Notes under the pieces: model-generated
What the model was told of the DNA's origin: nothing
Seen by the model: the letters and a program-made list of their open reading frames with translations, nothing else
Databases searched by the model: none
Made by a program: the position numbers and the translations under genes
In this document: positions 8,100 through 16,624 of the stretch, piece after piece
Position numbering within the stretch: position 1 is the stretch's first letter
Layout of the letters: each line of letters starts with the position of its first letter
Origin: Rhizobium leguminosarum bv. viciae USDA 2370
Lineage (GTDB): Bacteria; Pseudomonadota; Alphaproteobacteria; Rhizobiales; Rhizobiaceae
Direction: 5' to 3'
Length of the DNA: 64,000 bases
NCBI RefSeq assembly: GCF_002008365.1
Contig: NZ_MRDL01000036.1
Coordinates: forward strand, 361,676-425,675

Positions 8100-9056
8100 T
8101 CAGAGGCCGAGGCCGGTCTTGGCGGCGGCGAGAGCGTCGCCCTTGCCATCGCGGGTCTTGACGCCCGCGAGCCAGGGCTCGAGTGCTGTGGGGTTCGCCT
8201 TCAGCCATTCGGAAGCTGCAGCCTCCGGCTCTTTGCCGTCGTTCAGGATTTTGCCCATGATGTGGTTCTCCATGTCGAGGGAGAACGTCAGGTTCTTCAG
8301 CATCGTGCCGACATTCGGGCATTCGTCGAGATAACCGGCGCGGACATTGGTGAAGACCTTGGCGCCGCCGAAATCCGGACCGAAGATATCGTCACCGCCA
8401 GTCAGGTAGGTCAGCTTGAAGTTGGTGTTCATCGGATGGGGTTCCCAGCCGAGGAAGACAACGGGCTTGCCTGATTTGTCGGCGCGCGCGACCTGAGCGA
8501 GCATACCCTGCTCGGAGGACTCGACGACTTCCAAATCCTTCAGGCCAAAGGTGTTCTTTTCGATCATGTCCATGACGAGGCGGTTGCCATCATTGCCGGG
8601 CTCGATGCCATAGATCTTGCCATCCAGCTCGTCCTTATGAGCGGCGATGTCCTTGAAGTCCTTGATGCCAAGCTCGGCGCCCTTGGCGTTGGTGGCGAGC
8701 GTATACTTGGCGCCGACGAGGTTGGGGCCGAAGGATTCGACCGACTTGTCGTCGAGATAGGGCCGGACGTCCTTTTCCTGTGTCGGCATCCAGTTGCCGA
8801 GGAAGATGTCGATGTCCTTGTTCTTCAGCGAGGTGTAGGTGACCGGCACCGAGAGAACCTTGATGTCGGTCTGATAGCCGATGCTCTTCAGGACGACGGA
8901 TGCGGTGGCGGTGGTAGCGGTAATGTCAGTCCAGCCGACGTCCGAGAAATGAACGGTGGAGCAGCTGTCGGGATCGGCGGCGAAGGCGGCGGTCGCAACG
9001 GAGAGGGCGGCGACGGCAGTTGCGGTAACGAGTTTGAACGTGCTTGTTGTTTTCAT
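8100..9056 (-). CDS. choX: choline ABC transporter, periplasmic binding protein ChoX
   Basis: This 318-residue secreted protein has a signal peptide (residues 1-26, ending AAFA before ADPDSC) and then the OpuAC-type glycine betaine/choline binding domain. Visible blocks with aromatic residues likely to build the ligand cage are VGWTDITATTA, FLGNWMPTQE, YGIEPGNDG and LGWEPHPMN. It would bind choline, possibly acetylcholine, in the periplasm and hand it to ChoW/ChoV. The start was chosen at the ATG 9054-9056 because a GGGAG ribosome site lies just upstream and the signal peptide begins there; the frame is open 11 codons further. It is the first gene of the operon choXWV plus the HugZ-like gene. 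Confidence 0.93.
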   Translation of the reverse strand: MKTTSTFKLVTATAVAALSVATAAFAADPDSCSTVHFSDVGWTDITATTATASVVLKSIGYQTDIKVLSVPVTYTSLKNKDIDIFLGNWMPTQEKDVRPYLDDKSVESFGPNLVGAKYTLATNAKGAELGIKDFKDIAAHKDELDGKIYGIEPGNDGNRLVMDMIEKNTFGLKDLEVVESSEQGMLAQVARADKSGKPVVFLGWEPHPMNTNFKLTYLTGGDDIFGPDFGGAKVFTNVRAGYLDECPNVGTMLKNLTFSLDMENHIMGKILNDGKEPEAAASEWLKANPTALEPWLAGVKTRDGKGDALAAAKTGLGL

Positions 9057-9293
9057 TTTAGACTCCCAGTCTTTAAGTTCCCAAGCCAACCATCAATAGC
9101 CGAGTTTGACAAGCGACCTCAGTGCGTTTGCGTCGTATCGACCCATGCGATTGCGACGTCGGTGGATTTTTTCGCGACGCCTTAGTTTCTGGGCTTTCGG
9201 CGGTTTTTGAGCGTGGATTCCTGTGATTATCGCCGTCACGGGGCTTTTCTTTGCCATTCCAAGCTTTCAATAAGCCGATTAAGGAGAAATCGG

Positions 9294-9896
9294 ATGGCAA
9301 AACTCTATTTCAACTACTCGACGATGAACGCCGGCAAGTCGACGATGCTGCTGCAGGCCTCCTACAATTACCAGGAGCGCGGCATGCGGACGGTGCAGTT
9401 GATCGCCGCTTTCGACGAGCGCGCGGGCCGAGGCGTCATCGGCTCGCGGATCGGCTTGGAGGCGAGCGCCATTCCCTTCGAGCCGCATGAGGATCTGTTC
9501 CGGTTGGTTGCGACGCTGAGCGGCGAAGGAGCACCGATTTCCTGCATCTTCGTCGACGAGGCGCATTTCATGACGCCTGTCCATGTCTGGCAGCTTGCCC
9601 GCGTCGTTGACAGGCTCGGAATCCCTGTGATGGTCTACGGGCTGAGAACCGATTTCCAGGGCAAGCTGTTTCCGGCCTCGCAGGAACTGCTGGCGATCGC
9701 CGACGAAATGCGCGAAGTGCGCACGATCTGCCATTGCGGGCGCAAGGCGACGATGGTTGTGCGGCTCGACGGCGAAGGAAAAGTGTTGCACGAAGGCGCC
9801 CAGATCGATGTCGGCGGCAACGAGAAATATGTCTCGCTCTGCCGCAGGCATTGGGACGACGCGATGAACGGTGCCTGGATCGCCGAGCCGGTCTGA
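9294..9896 (+). CDS. tdk: thymidine kinase
   Basis: This 200-residue cytoplasmic enzyme phosphorylates thymidine to dTMP with ATP in pyrimidine salvage. It has the type-II thymidine kinase features in order: P-loop TMNAGKST (10-17), a DEAHF Walker-B-like block, the YGLRTDFQGKLFPAS segment that holds the nucleoside, and a zinc site made of CHC (CHCGRKA) and a later CRRH. The start is the ATG at 9294, nine bases after AAGGAG. It is divergent from choX with about 237 bp between, and the next gene downstream begins 76 bp after its stop, so they could be co-transcribed. Confidence 0.95.
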   Translation: MAKLYFNYSTMNAGKSTMLLQASYNYQERGMRTVQLIAAFDERAGRGVIGSRIGLEASAIPFEPHEDLFRLVATLSGEGAPISCIFVDEAHFMTPVHVWQLARVVDRLGIPVMVYGLRTDFQGKLFPASQELLAIADEMREVRTICHCGRKATMVVRLDGEGKVLHEGAQIDVGGNEKYVSLCRRHWDDAMNGAWIAEPV

Positions 9897-9972
9897 AGCC
9901 GGCGACGCCGCCTGTTTTCTTTGGCGCCGCAAGCGACTAGCTTGGGGTCAGGAGATTCCCTGGAGAGATCAG

Positions 9973-11046
9973 GTGCGCAAACCCCCGCCATTCGACAGCC
10001 AGTACGAAGCCGCCGACAGCCTTGCCGAGAGGATTGCGGCCGAGGGGTCCTATTGCGTGGCCGCGATCGGCGCCTTCGGCGGCGACGAAACACGGTCGGC
10101 CGACGAGGTCTTCCTCGAGCAGAATGCCCGCTTCCAAGCACATATCGCCGATGCTGCGACGCTTGACGCCCAACTGGCCGAGCTGGTTTTTTCCCTCGAC
10201 CGGCTGACGGCCGAGGTTTCTGCCGATCTCGATAGTTTCCGGGGGCTGACGCCGCGTGAGAAGATGGCCGGCTGGGTGTCGCGCCAGCGGATGTGGCGCA
10301 TGTATACGGAACGCGTGCGGGAGGCGCCGGTCATCGAACGGCTGCTCGACCTTCTGACGAAATCGGACGCTCTCGCCAGGCTGATCGCCTGCCAGCGCGC
10401 CGCGCTCACCGAACGGCACAGGGCAGCCGAACTCAACCTCGTCGACATCGTCGAGCAGAGGCGCCGACTGGTCGTTTCCATCGATATCGCCCGTCTCAAA
10501 ATGAAGGAGCTCAATGCCAAGGCGCTGACGACGCAAGGCCGTATCGGCGTCTATGGCAACAGGGCGCACTGGGAGCAGATGGAGGCGGAGCGGCGGGCGC
10601 TGAAGGCGGAAGCCGAGCGGATTTCCGCCGGGGAACACGAGATGCGCGACGACAGCCAGCGGCGTGAGCGCTTCATCGGCCTGTTCCAGGCTTTTGTCGA
10701 TTCGCTGAATGGCCGGATCGCTGCCTGCAACCTGCTGCTGCGCAAGCTGTTGATCGACGTAGAGGAGCGGCTGATCATCTACCAGGCGCAGGTCGATACC
10801 GACCGGCCAGGCATGAAGGTGAGGATCAAGCCGGAACTCTTTCCTGATATCGCTGCGCCGATCAGGCTGTTCGAGAAGGGCATGCTGGTCGCCCAGGATC
10901 TGGAGCGGCGCAAGGGCCGTGTCGATCTCGAATTCGCCAGAAGGTTCCCGACCTATGCCGAACTGCCGCCGGAAACATCGGGAGCACCTCTGATCGACAC
11001 AGCGCGCAGGTCCTTCCGTTTCAGCCTGCCTTTCCTGCGCTCCTGA
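9973..11046 (+). CDS. conserved hypothetical coiled-coil protein
   Basis: I do not recognise a named family for this protein of about 357 residues. It has no signal peptide or membrane segment and is dominated by charged amphipathic helix, strongest around residues 155-270 (for example RAHWEQMEAERRALKAEAERI), consistent with a long coiled coil. Weak resemblance to TelA-type helical proteins is possible but I cannot support it. I place the start at the GTG 9973-9975, because GGAGAGAT lies just upstream and the extension further up runs into the end of tdk. It is followed 147 bp later by a DUF2333 gene on the same strand; the two may act together. Confidence 0.6.
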   Translation: MRKPPPFDSQYEAADSLAERIAAEGSYCVAAIGAFGGDETRSADEVFLEQNARFQAHIADAATLDAQLAELVFSLDRLTAEVSADLDSFRGLTPREKMAGWVSRQRMWRMYTERVREAPVIERLLDLLTKSDALARLIACQRAALTERHRAAELNLVDIVEQRRRLVVSIDIARLKMKELNAKALTTQGRIGVYGNRAHWEQMEAERRALKAEAERISAGEHEMRDDSQRRERFIGLFQAFVDSLNGRIAACNLLLRKLLIDVEERLIIYQAQVDTDRPGMKVRIKPELFPDIAAPIRLFEKGMLVAQDLERRKGRVDLEFARRFPTYAELPPETSGAPLIDTARRSFRFSLPFLRS

Positions 11047-11193
11047 CCCACAGGCGCAGACATACCCCTCTTCCCAATGCTTTCATTCCGGAAAATCGAA
11101 GGGCTCGTGTTGTGCTCGGCCCATCGAGCGCATATGTGGGATGTAGCGGGGCGGCAATGTCCCGATGTTCGCCTCGCCTGACAGGAGACGACG

Positions 11194-12324
11194 ATGCTTG
11201 ACCGGATAGCCGGTTTTTTCAGGCTGATCGGCCAGATGATCGGCCGCTGGGCCCGCCTGTTTTCCGCCTGGGCCTTCTGGCCCTTTCTTGCCGCGCACGG
11301 CTGGTGTCAGCGCCGGAGCTGGATCATCCGGTTGCCGGTCATCGCGTTCGCGGCGCTGCTGGTCGCGCTCTACGGTTATTTCTTCTGGCAGACGCAGGCC
11401 TGGACGAATTTCAATCCCGCATTCGTCGACCAATATCGGCTTTCGGAGCGCAAGGTCGCCGCCGGGCAGGATGTGCCGGTCGCCGAGGGGGCTGCTGCCA
11501 CGGCGCCGAAGACCTGCCAGCGCTCGGCGATCGTCGACGTCGCGGCCGACCTGACCGATTTTAACGTCAACCAGAACGCATGGATTTCCTCCATGGTGCT
11601 CTACAAGGCGGGCTTCTTCGGCATCGACTGGGACCACACGCCCTTCTTCGACAACAAGGCGTCGTTCCAGCGCGGCGTCAACCAGGCGGTCCGACGTACC
11701 TCGGTGGAGCTTGTCGACACGCTCGGGCGCGTGCGCGGGACGTCGGGCATCAACAACGACCTGCAGAGCGCGCGCGGCAATCTGCAGTTCGACGAATATA
11801 GCTGGTATTTCGGGCTCGATCCCTTCGGAGTGAAGACGCCGACGCCTGCTTATTACCGCACGGCGATCGACAAGCTGCGCAAATTCAACACCGATCTTGC
11901 CGCCTGCAACGCCATTTTCGACGGACGTGCCGACAATCTTGTCCAATTCATCGACCGCATCGCCAACGATCTCGGCGGCACCTCCGACATGCTCGCCGAG
12001 CGTTCTGAAAACCACAACCGCGGTTGGTTCGATACACGTGCCGACGACCGGTTCTGGTTCGCCTACGGCCAGCTCTACGGCTATTACGCGATCATGGCGG
12101 CCGCCCAGGCGGATTTCTCGCAGGTGGTGGCGGAACGCAATCTCGGAGCGATCTGGGGCGGGACCATGCGGCAGTTCCAGTCGGCGCTGCGCATCCAGCC
12201 GGCGATCATCTCGAACGGGCGTGAGGATGGCTGGATCATGCCGAGCCATCTCGCCACGATGGGCTTCTATATTCTGAGGGTGCGCTCGAACCTCGTCGAG
12301 ATCCGTTCGGTGCTCGACCGCTAA
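11194..12324 (+). CDS. DUF2333 family protein
   Basis: This 376-residue protein has a short cytoplasmic N-terminus, one hydrophobic segment at about 46-66 (LPVIAFAALLVALYGYFF) and a long remainder that would lie in the periplasm. I recognise the DUF2333 family from WTNFNPAFVDQYRL, CQRSAIVDVAADLTDFNVNQNAWISS, FFDNKASFQRGVNQAVRR and WFDTRADDRFWFAYGQLYGYY. The molecular role is unknown. It has the family's usual length. ATG at 11194 follows AGGAGACGACG. Its stop (12322-12324) directly abuts a rhizobial repeat element, which probably contains the transcription end. The gene before it is the coiled-coil protein, in the same direction. Confidence 0.8.
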   Translation: MLDRIAGFFRLIGQMIGRWARLFSAWAFWPFLAAHGWCQRRSWIIRLPVIAFAALLVALYGYFFWQTQAWTNFNPAFVDQYRLSERKVAAGQDVPVAEGAAATAPKTCQRSAIVDVAADLTDFNVNQNAWISSMVLYKAGFFGIDWDHTPFFDNKASFQRGVNQAVRRTSVELVDTLGRVRGTSGINNDLQSARGNLQFDEYSWYFGLDPFGVKTPTPAYYRTAIDKLRKFNTDLAACNAIFDGRADNLVQFIDRIANDLGGTSDMLAERSENHNRGWFDTRADDRFWFAYGQLYGYYAIMAAAQADFSQVVAERNLGAIWGGTMRQFQSALRIQPAIISNGREDGWIMPSHLATMGFYILRVRSNLVEIRSVLDR

Positions 12325-12433
12325 AGCGCGTCGCGATCTTTCAGATTCGCTCCTCGCGCTTTGGCTCTTTGCTTTTACGCATGTCGGTGTCGCGCGACAT
12401 GCTTTGGATCCTGCGCGTCCAGCAGGACGCGCT
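12325..12433. repeat. rhizobial intergenic palindromic element
   Basis: The element starts at the base after the DUF2333 stop. It is bounded by AGCGCGTC (12325-12332) and its complement GACGCGCT (12426-12433) and contains a smaller hairpin (GCATGTCG 12379-12386 with CGACATGC 12395-12402). The opening, GCGCGTCGCGATCTTTCAGA, is one I recognise as common between rhizobial genes. Confidence 0.7.
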
Positions 12434-12445
12434 ATCGTTGTTGAA

Positions 12446-12907
12446 TCAGCGGGGTATCGTGTTGTCCTCGAAGCCGACGACGCGCAGTCTTTCGACGAAT
12501 TCATAGGTGACGCCGACGATGCCGCCGCCGCTTTCATCGTCACGGAAGCGGCCGACGCTGCGCACCAGCTTATAGCCGCCAAGCCGATTGTCGACGCGAT
12601 AGACGAAATGGAAGCCGACGCCGTGAAGGCTTGCTTCTTCGAAGGTTTGGGCGATCAGGCTGCGGTCTTCCTCGTGGATGCGCGACATCAGCTCTGTCAG
12701 GTTGACAGGGCCGTCGCTGTAAGGGAGGCCGAAGATCGCGTGGACATCCTCGCTTGCAAAGAAATGTCCTGTCTCGATGTCGATGCGCCAAAAGCCGAAA
12801 AGACGGTAGGCAGCGAGCATCTGGACGACGTCCGCATCGGTAATGCCGATGTGGGCGCGGGATTGTTCTGTCTTGTCAATGACGGGCTGTTCGAAGTGAA
12901 GAGGCAC
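12446..12907 (-). CDS. PAS domain protein
   Basis: This 153-residue cytoplasmic protein is almost entirely one PAS-type sensor domain (about 35-145: FGFWRIDIETGHFFASEDVHAIFGL, then RIHEEDRSLIAQTFEEA and FHFVYRVDNRLGGYKLVRSVGRF, a PAC-like end). It has no kinase, cyclase or DNA-binding domain, so it would have to signal through a partner. The most likely partner is the LuxR-type regulator whose gene ends 46 bp upstream on the same strand; the two form a probable operon. Ligand unknown. A repeat element lies between its 3' end and the DUF2333 gene. Confidence 0.72.
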   Translation of the reverse strand: MPLHFEQPVIDKTEQSRAHIGITDADVVQMLAAYRLFGFWRIDIETGHFFASEDVHAIFGLPYSDGPVNLTELMSRIHEEDRSLIAQTFEEASLHGVGFHFVYRVDNRLGGYKLVRSVGRFRDDESGGGIVGVTYEFVERLRVVGFEDNTIPR

Positions 12908-12953
12908 GATTCCCCCAGATCACGGGACGACGTGCCGACTCTCTTCCGATTCC

Positions 12954-13679
12954 TCAGTTGATCAGCTTCAATCGAATTGCCTTAGCTACCAACTGGGTGC
13001 GGTTGACGCAATCGAGTTTTTTGATCGCATTCGTCATATAGGCGTTCACCGTATGGTCCGAGAGCGTCAGGATCTGGCCGATTTCGATCGAGGTCTTGCC
13101 CTGGGCCGCCCATCGCACAACTTCTAGTTCTCGGTTCGATAGCGCGGTATGCGCGCATTCCTCGTTGCGCTTGACTGCATTGTATGCATCGAGTGCATGG
13201 AGAATGATCATTACCAGCTCGTTGATCTCGCTCTGGCCGAGTGCGGTGCGCTCGCCGCAGAACCAAAAGACCAGGCGCTGGCCGTCGGCTGCGATGGTCG
13301 GCATGGCAACGCCTGCCGGTATGGCATGGCGCAACATCAGGGCGCGCAGTTCGGCGGGAAAGGCCTGACCACTGACGGCGTCGTTGAGGTGCCAAGCCGG
13401 CGGCACAGCGGACTGCCTCAGCCTTAGGCCGAAAGGGCAGCCGCGCATCATGTGGGCGCGGTCGAAATCCCTGACATAGGCGGCCGGAAGCGAGCTCTCG
13501 ATCAGCAGAGGTTTCAAGAGAAGGTCTTCGGGGGAGGGGGCGTGCATCAGCGTCGCATGCGACAATCCGAAGGCTGTGGAAACCCTGCCGAGCGCCTGCG
13601 CAAAAAGGCTGCGCGTTCGAGCGGTCGCAAGCTCTGCCGAAAGCAATGACTGTCTTTCAGAGGTAGTCATGTAAGACAT
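12954..13679 (-). CDS. LuxR-family transcriptional regulator (solo)
   Basis: This 241-residue protein has an N-terminal autoinducer-binding-like domain (about 20-165) and a C-terminal LuxR helix-turn-helix (LSNRELEVVRWAAQGKTSIE onward, with TVNAYMTNAIKKL). There is no LuxI synthase nearby. The N-terminal domain lacks the usual Asp-Pro pair of acyl-homoserine-lactone receptors; the matching place reads RGCPFGLR, so it may bind something else, as the rhizobial VisN/VisR-type proteins do. I set the start at the ATG 13677-13679 (MSYMTTSERQ); the frame is open 23 codons further up. The PAS gene follows 46 bp downstream. Target genes unknown. Confidence 0.8.
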   Translation of the reverse strand: MSYMTTSERQSLLSAELATARTRSLFAQALGRVSTAFGLSHATLMHAPSPEDLLLKPLLIESSLPAAYVRDFDRAHMMRGCPFGLRLRQSAVPPAWHLNDAVSGQAFPAELRALMLRHAIPAGVAMPTIAADGQRLVFWFCGERTALGQSEINELVMIILHALDAYNAVKRNEECAHTALSNRELEVVRWAAQGKTSIEIGQILTLSDHTVNAYMTNAIKKLDCVNRTQLVAKAIRLKLIN

Positions 13680-14153
13680 TTGTACGCCTCCGGCAGCCTC
13701 AATGTTACCGCTATCAAACACAGAAAATCTGCAGGATGCTAGCCCCAATTAACTTAAGGCAGGCCGATTCATTCAAATTGTGAGAAATTAGCCACGGGAG
13801 ATCGCGCTCTGATTGAGTTTCGACTTGCAAAGATAACGTTGCGGTATCTTGAGGCGCTTCGTGACGGCATAGCTATGGCCTCACGCAGCAGGGCAGGCGG
13901 AGAATCACCTGAGTGAGTTCGATGAGAACTCCGGTCTTCTCGCACCGGCGAAAGGCGATGGACCGGTCCACCTGCAGCACCTTGCGCTGGAGCAGATGAA
14001 CTGCGTGAACACGGCCGCAGCGGGGCGCCATGTAAGCCGGATTGCGAATGAGAGAACAAAGGTAAGAGGGCCGCAGCGGGCGTCGAAATCCGGCTTGCTG
14101 GCGTTCAATCCAATTGCTAAGCGTATGTTCAGTACAACTGAGGCAATTTAATC
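13680..14153. other. intergenic region, no supported gene
   Basis: These 474 bases lie between the divergent LuxR-type gene and the secreted tandem-domain gene. A stretch near 13811-13918 can be read as a short peptide-like remnant (LIEFRLAKITLRYLEALRDG) ending in a stop, with no start or ribosome site. It may be decayed coding sequence, but I cannot identify it. Both promoters must lie here. Confidence 0.35.
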
Positions 14154-15848
14154 GTGCGCTTTGCAGTTTCCTTTTTGGTGAAGTGTCTATTTTTCAGATT
14201 ATTACTTGTTTTTCTCCTTTTGACCTTACCGATCGGAGCGGTAACCTCGCAGGCTGCCGAGGAGAAGAAGGCAGCACAGCCGCCGATGAGCTTCATCCTC
14301 GTGCGTAGTTTTCTCTGCCGGGAAAACTGTCCGGAATGGATATCGGCGGAGGGACGCATAACGTCCGATACCCCCGCGCGGCTGAGAAAAATTCTCAAGA
14401 AGATCGGCGGCCGGAAATTGCCTGTCGTCTTCCGTTCGGAGGGTGGCGATGTCGATGCCGCCTATGCGATGGGCCGGATAATTCGCAAGGCCGGGCTGGA
14501 AACGGCGGTAGGCGGTACGCGGCTGAAGGGGTGCCCCGTTGGGGATACGCGCTGCGAAGCCGCTATTGCGAAGGAAGGTGCCTCGGGCGGCTACACTTAT
14601 TCTGCTGGTGCATACTGTCTTTCCGCCTGTCCGCTGGCGTTAGCGGGCGGTGCGTCGCGTGTCTCGTCGCAATGGGCCTTTATCGGCGTCCACCAGATCA
14701 CGACCGTCTACAACAAGGTGCGTGTTTCCTATCGCATCGAATACAAGATCGTGAACGGCAAGAAGAAGGAAATCTCCCGCAAGGAGGTTGGGCGCAAGGT
14801 GGCGGGGCAGAGCAGTTCCACCAAACTTGGAAAGAAGGCTACCGCTGCCTTGACGGCCTATTTGAAAGAAATGGGCGTCAGCGAAGATGTGATCGGTCTG
14901 ATGATGAGCGCCACGCCTGACAACATCAATATCGTACCGGCTGCAGAGGCACTTCGAACAGGTCTCATCACGGACATGCTGTCTTACAATGAGTGGCCCG
15001 GCATGCCGCTCTGCGCGCCGGATGCAGCGGCCGAAGCTGTGTGTCACGGCCATCCGGTAGCCGAAGCGCCCGTGGCGGCTAAGGCGCCTGTATCTGAGAC
15101 GCCGGTATTTGAGTCGCCCGTGCAGGATGCGGCCGCAGACATAAGCGAGAGACTGCCGAGAACCCGGCCGATGGACTTTCTCCTGATGTACAATGGCAAT
15201 TGCCAGGAGGAGTGCACGCAGTGGATTTCCGCGGATGGAGACATCACGCCGGACACGCCGGCTCGGCTGAAGGCGATGTTGACGACGCTCGGCGAAAGAA
15301 AGCTGCCGGTCGTCCTTCAGTCTAATGGCGGGGACATGGATGCGGCTTTCGCGATGGGGCGTATGATCCGTGCGGCAGGTCTGGAGACATCAATTGGCAG
15401 AACGCAATTGCCGAATTGTCCTAAGCTGGATCCGCGTTGCATAGCCAGCATCGCCAAAAGCGGACCGACAGAGGGTGAAGTCTTTGCCGGCCGTGCGTAC
15501 TGCCTTTCGACCTGTACTGTTGTCTTGACGAGCGGAACGCCGCGGATTGTCGGATATTCCGCTATCGGCCTCGTCAGACCCACGGCGGCTGAATATACGA
15601 AATTCTTCGCCTACTTCGACGAGATGGGCGTCAGGGCCGAGACATACGAGACCATGATGCTTGCGACATCAATTGAGCAACGGAATATACTTCGTTCTCA
15701 GGCGCTCGATCTCGGCATCATCAATGGGATCATCCCTTATGATGAGGAGCCCGGTTATCACCTGTGTGGGCCGGATGCCAAGGAAAGCCTTCGATGCCCC
15801 AGGAAAGCTGAAGCAGAGACCGTTCCTGCTGCTGCTTCGGTCAATTGA
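14154..15848 (+). CDS. secreted protein with two ClpP/crotonase-like domains (COG3904-like)
   Basis: This 564-residue protein has a signal peptide (1-35, ending SQAA before EEKK) and two homologous domains of about 240 and 200 residues joined by a Pro/Ala/Val-rich linker (about 300-335). Each repeat has a Cys pair before EW/QWIS, a RSEGGDVDAAYAMGR/QSNGGDMDAAFAMGR block like the glycine-rich turn of ClpP-fold proteases, a CP-x(n)-RC pair, and a CLSxC motif. Domain 1 keeps a probable Ser157-His180 pair (CLSAC, IGVHQ). In domain 2 the serine is kept (Ser452) but the histidine position is Val474. Start is GTG 14154; it gives a proper signal peptide. The role is unknown; a periplasmic hydrolase or binding protein is inferred. 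Confidence 0.72.
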   Translation: MRFAVSFLVKCLFFRLLLVFLLLTLPIGAVTSQAAEEKKAAQPPMSFILVRSFLCRENCPEWISAEGRITSDTPARLRKILKKIGGRKLPVVFRSEGGDVDAAYAMGRIIRKAGLETAVGGTRLKGCPVGDTRCEAAIAKEGASGGYTYSAGAYCLSACPLALAGGASRVSSQWAFIGVHQITTVYNKVRVSYRIEYKIVNGKKKEISRKEVGRKVAGQSSSTKLGKKATAALTAYLKEMGVSEDVIGLMMSATPDNINIVPAAEALRTGLITDMLSYNEWPGMPLCAPDAAAEAVCHGHPVAEAPVAAKAPVSETPVFESPVQDAAADISERLPRTRPMDFLLMYNGNCQEECTQWISADGDITPDTPARLKAMLTTLGERKLPVVLQSNGGDMDAAFAMGRMIRAAGLETSIGRTQLPNCPKLDPRCIASIAKSGPTEGEVFAGRAYCLSTCTVVLTSGTPRIVGYSAIGLVRPTAAEYTKFFAYFDEMGVRAETYETMMLATSIEQRNILRSQALDLGIINGIIPYDEEPGYHLCGPDAKESLRCPRKAEAETVPAAASVN

Positions 15849-15932
15849 TATCGGGACGCGAAAGAGCATAGCGCGGCGTTTTGCGTCGGGCAGCTGCTTG
15901 TTCACCCACTCAAAGGGCCCCTGTGCCGTCCT

Positions 15933-16465
15933 CTAAGCCTTATCCTTCAAATCGTTCTTTGACGTGACGCTCATGAGCTTCTCCAGGAAGCCGAGCATGA
16001 CGGCGGAGGCGACGAAGGCGAGATGCATCAGCGTGAGCCACATGATCTTGCCGTCCTCGTATTGGTCGGCGTTGAGAAAGACCTGCAGCAAGTGGATGGA
16101 GGAGATGGCGACGATCGAGGAGGCGACCTTGATCTTCAGGCTGCCTGAATCGAGCTTGCCGAGGAAGGAGACCTCGTTGTCGGCCTCGCTGGCCTCGTCG
16201 AAGCGGCTGACGAAATTCTCGTAGCCCGAGAGATCATCACCATGACGATCAGGCTGGCGACGAGAGCTGCGTCGATCAGGCCGAGCATGGCAAGGATCAT
16301 CTCCGCCTCATCGAGTTCGAAGACGCCGGAGGCGATCTTCAGGAACTTGTAGCCGAAGGAAACGGCATAGACAGCGAGCGCCGCTACCAAGCCGATATAG
16401 AAGACGACGAGGATCCAGCGGCTCGACAGGATGATGCGCTCGATGATGAGTTCCAGTGCTTTCAT
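15933..16465 (-). pseudogene. TIGR00645/YqhA-family membrane protein gene, frameshifted
   Basis: The first 88 codons from ATG 16463-16465 (MKALELIIERIILSSRW) read as an inner-membrane protein with two hydrophobic segments and end at VMVMIS. The expected continuation (GYENFVSRFDEASE, then a hydrophobic pair and SVTSKNDLKDKA) is intact but in another frame, ending at the TAG 15933-15935. The two parts join exactly if one GA unit is removed from GAGAGA at 16228-16233. Without the extra two bases the protein would be 176 residues, the normal family length. As written the first frame ends in a foreign Arg/Ser-rich tail. Either the gene is broken in this strain or the sequence has an error here. 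Function of the family is unknown. Confidence 0.82.
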
Positions 16466-16624
16466 GTCTTCACCCTGTAAAACCGCGATCGTTGCCCGCC
16501 ACATAAACATCCGGCGTGGCGGCCGCAAGGCGCGGCGCTATTCACACCCCGCCGATATTTCGCTATCCCGATAAAGAGAGAACAAATAACTCCGCGTCTG
16601 CGGAGGTCGGGACGGGGAACATTC

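Noticed and set aside
13769..14059. Possible minus-strand small gene in the gap before the tandem-domain gene
   Set aside because: Low-complexity Ser/Arg/Pro-rich product, no ribosome site, no recognisable family.
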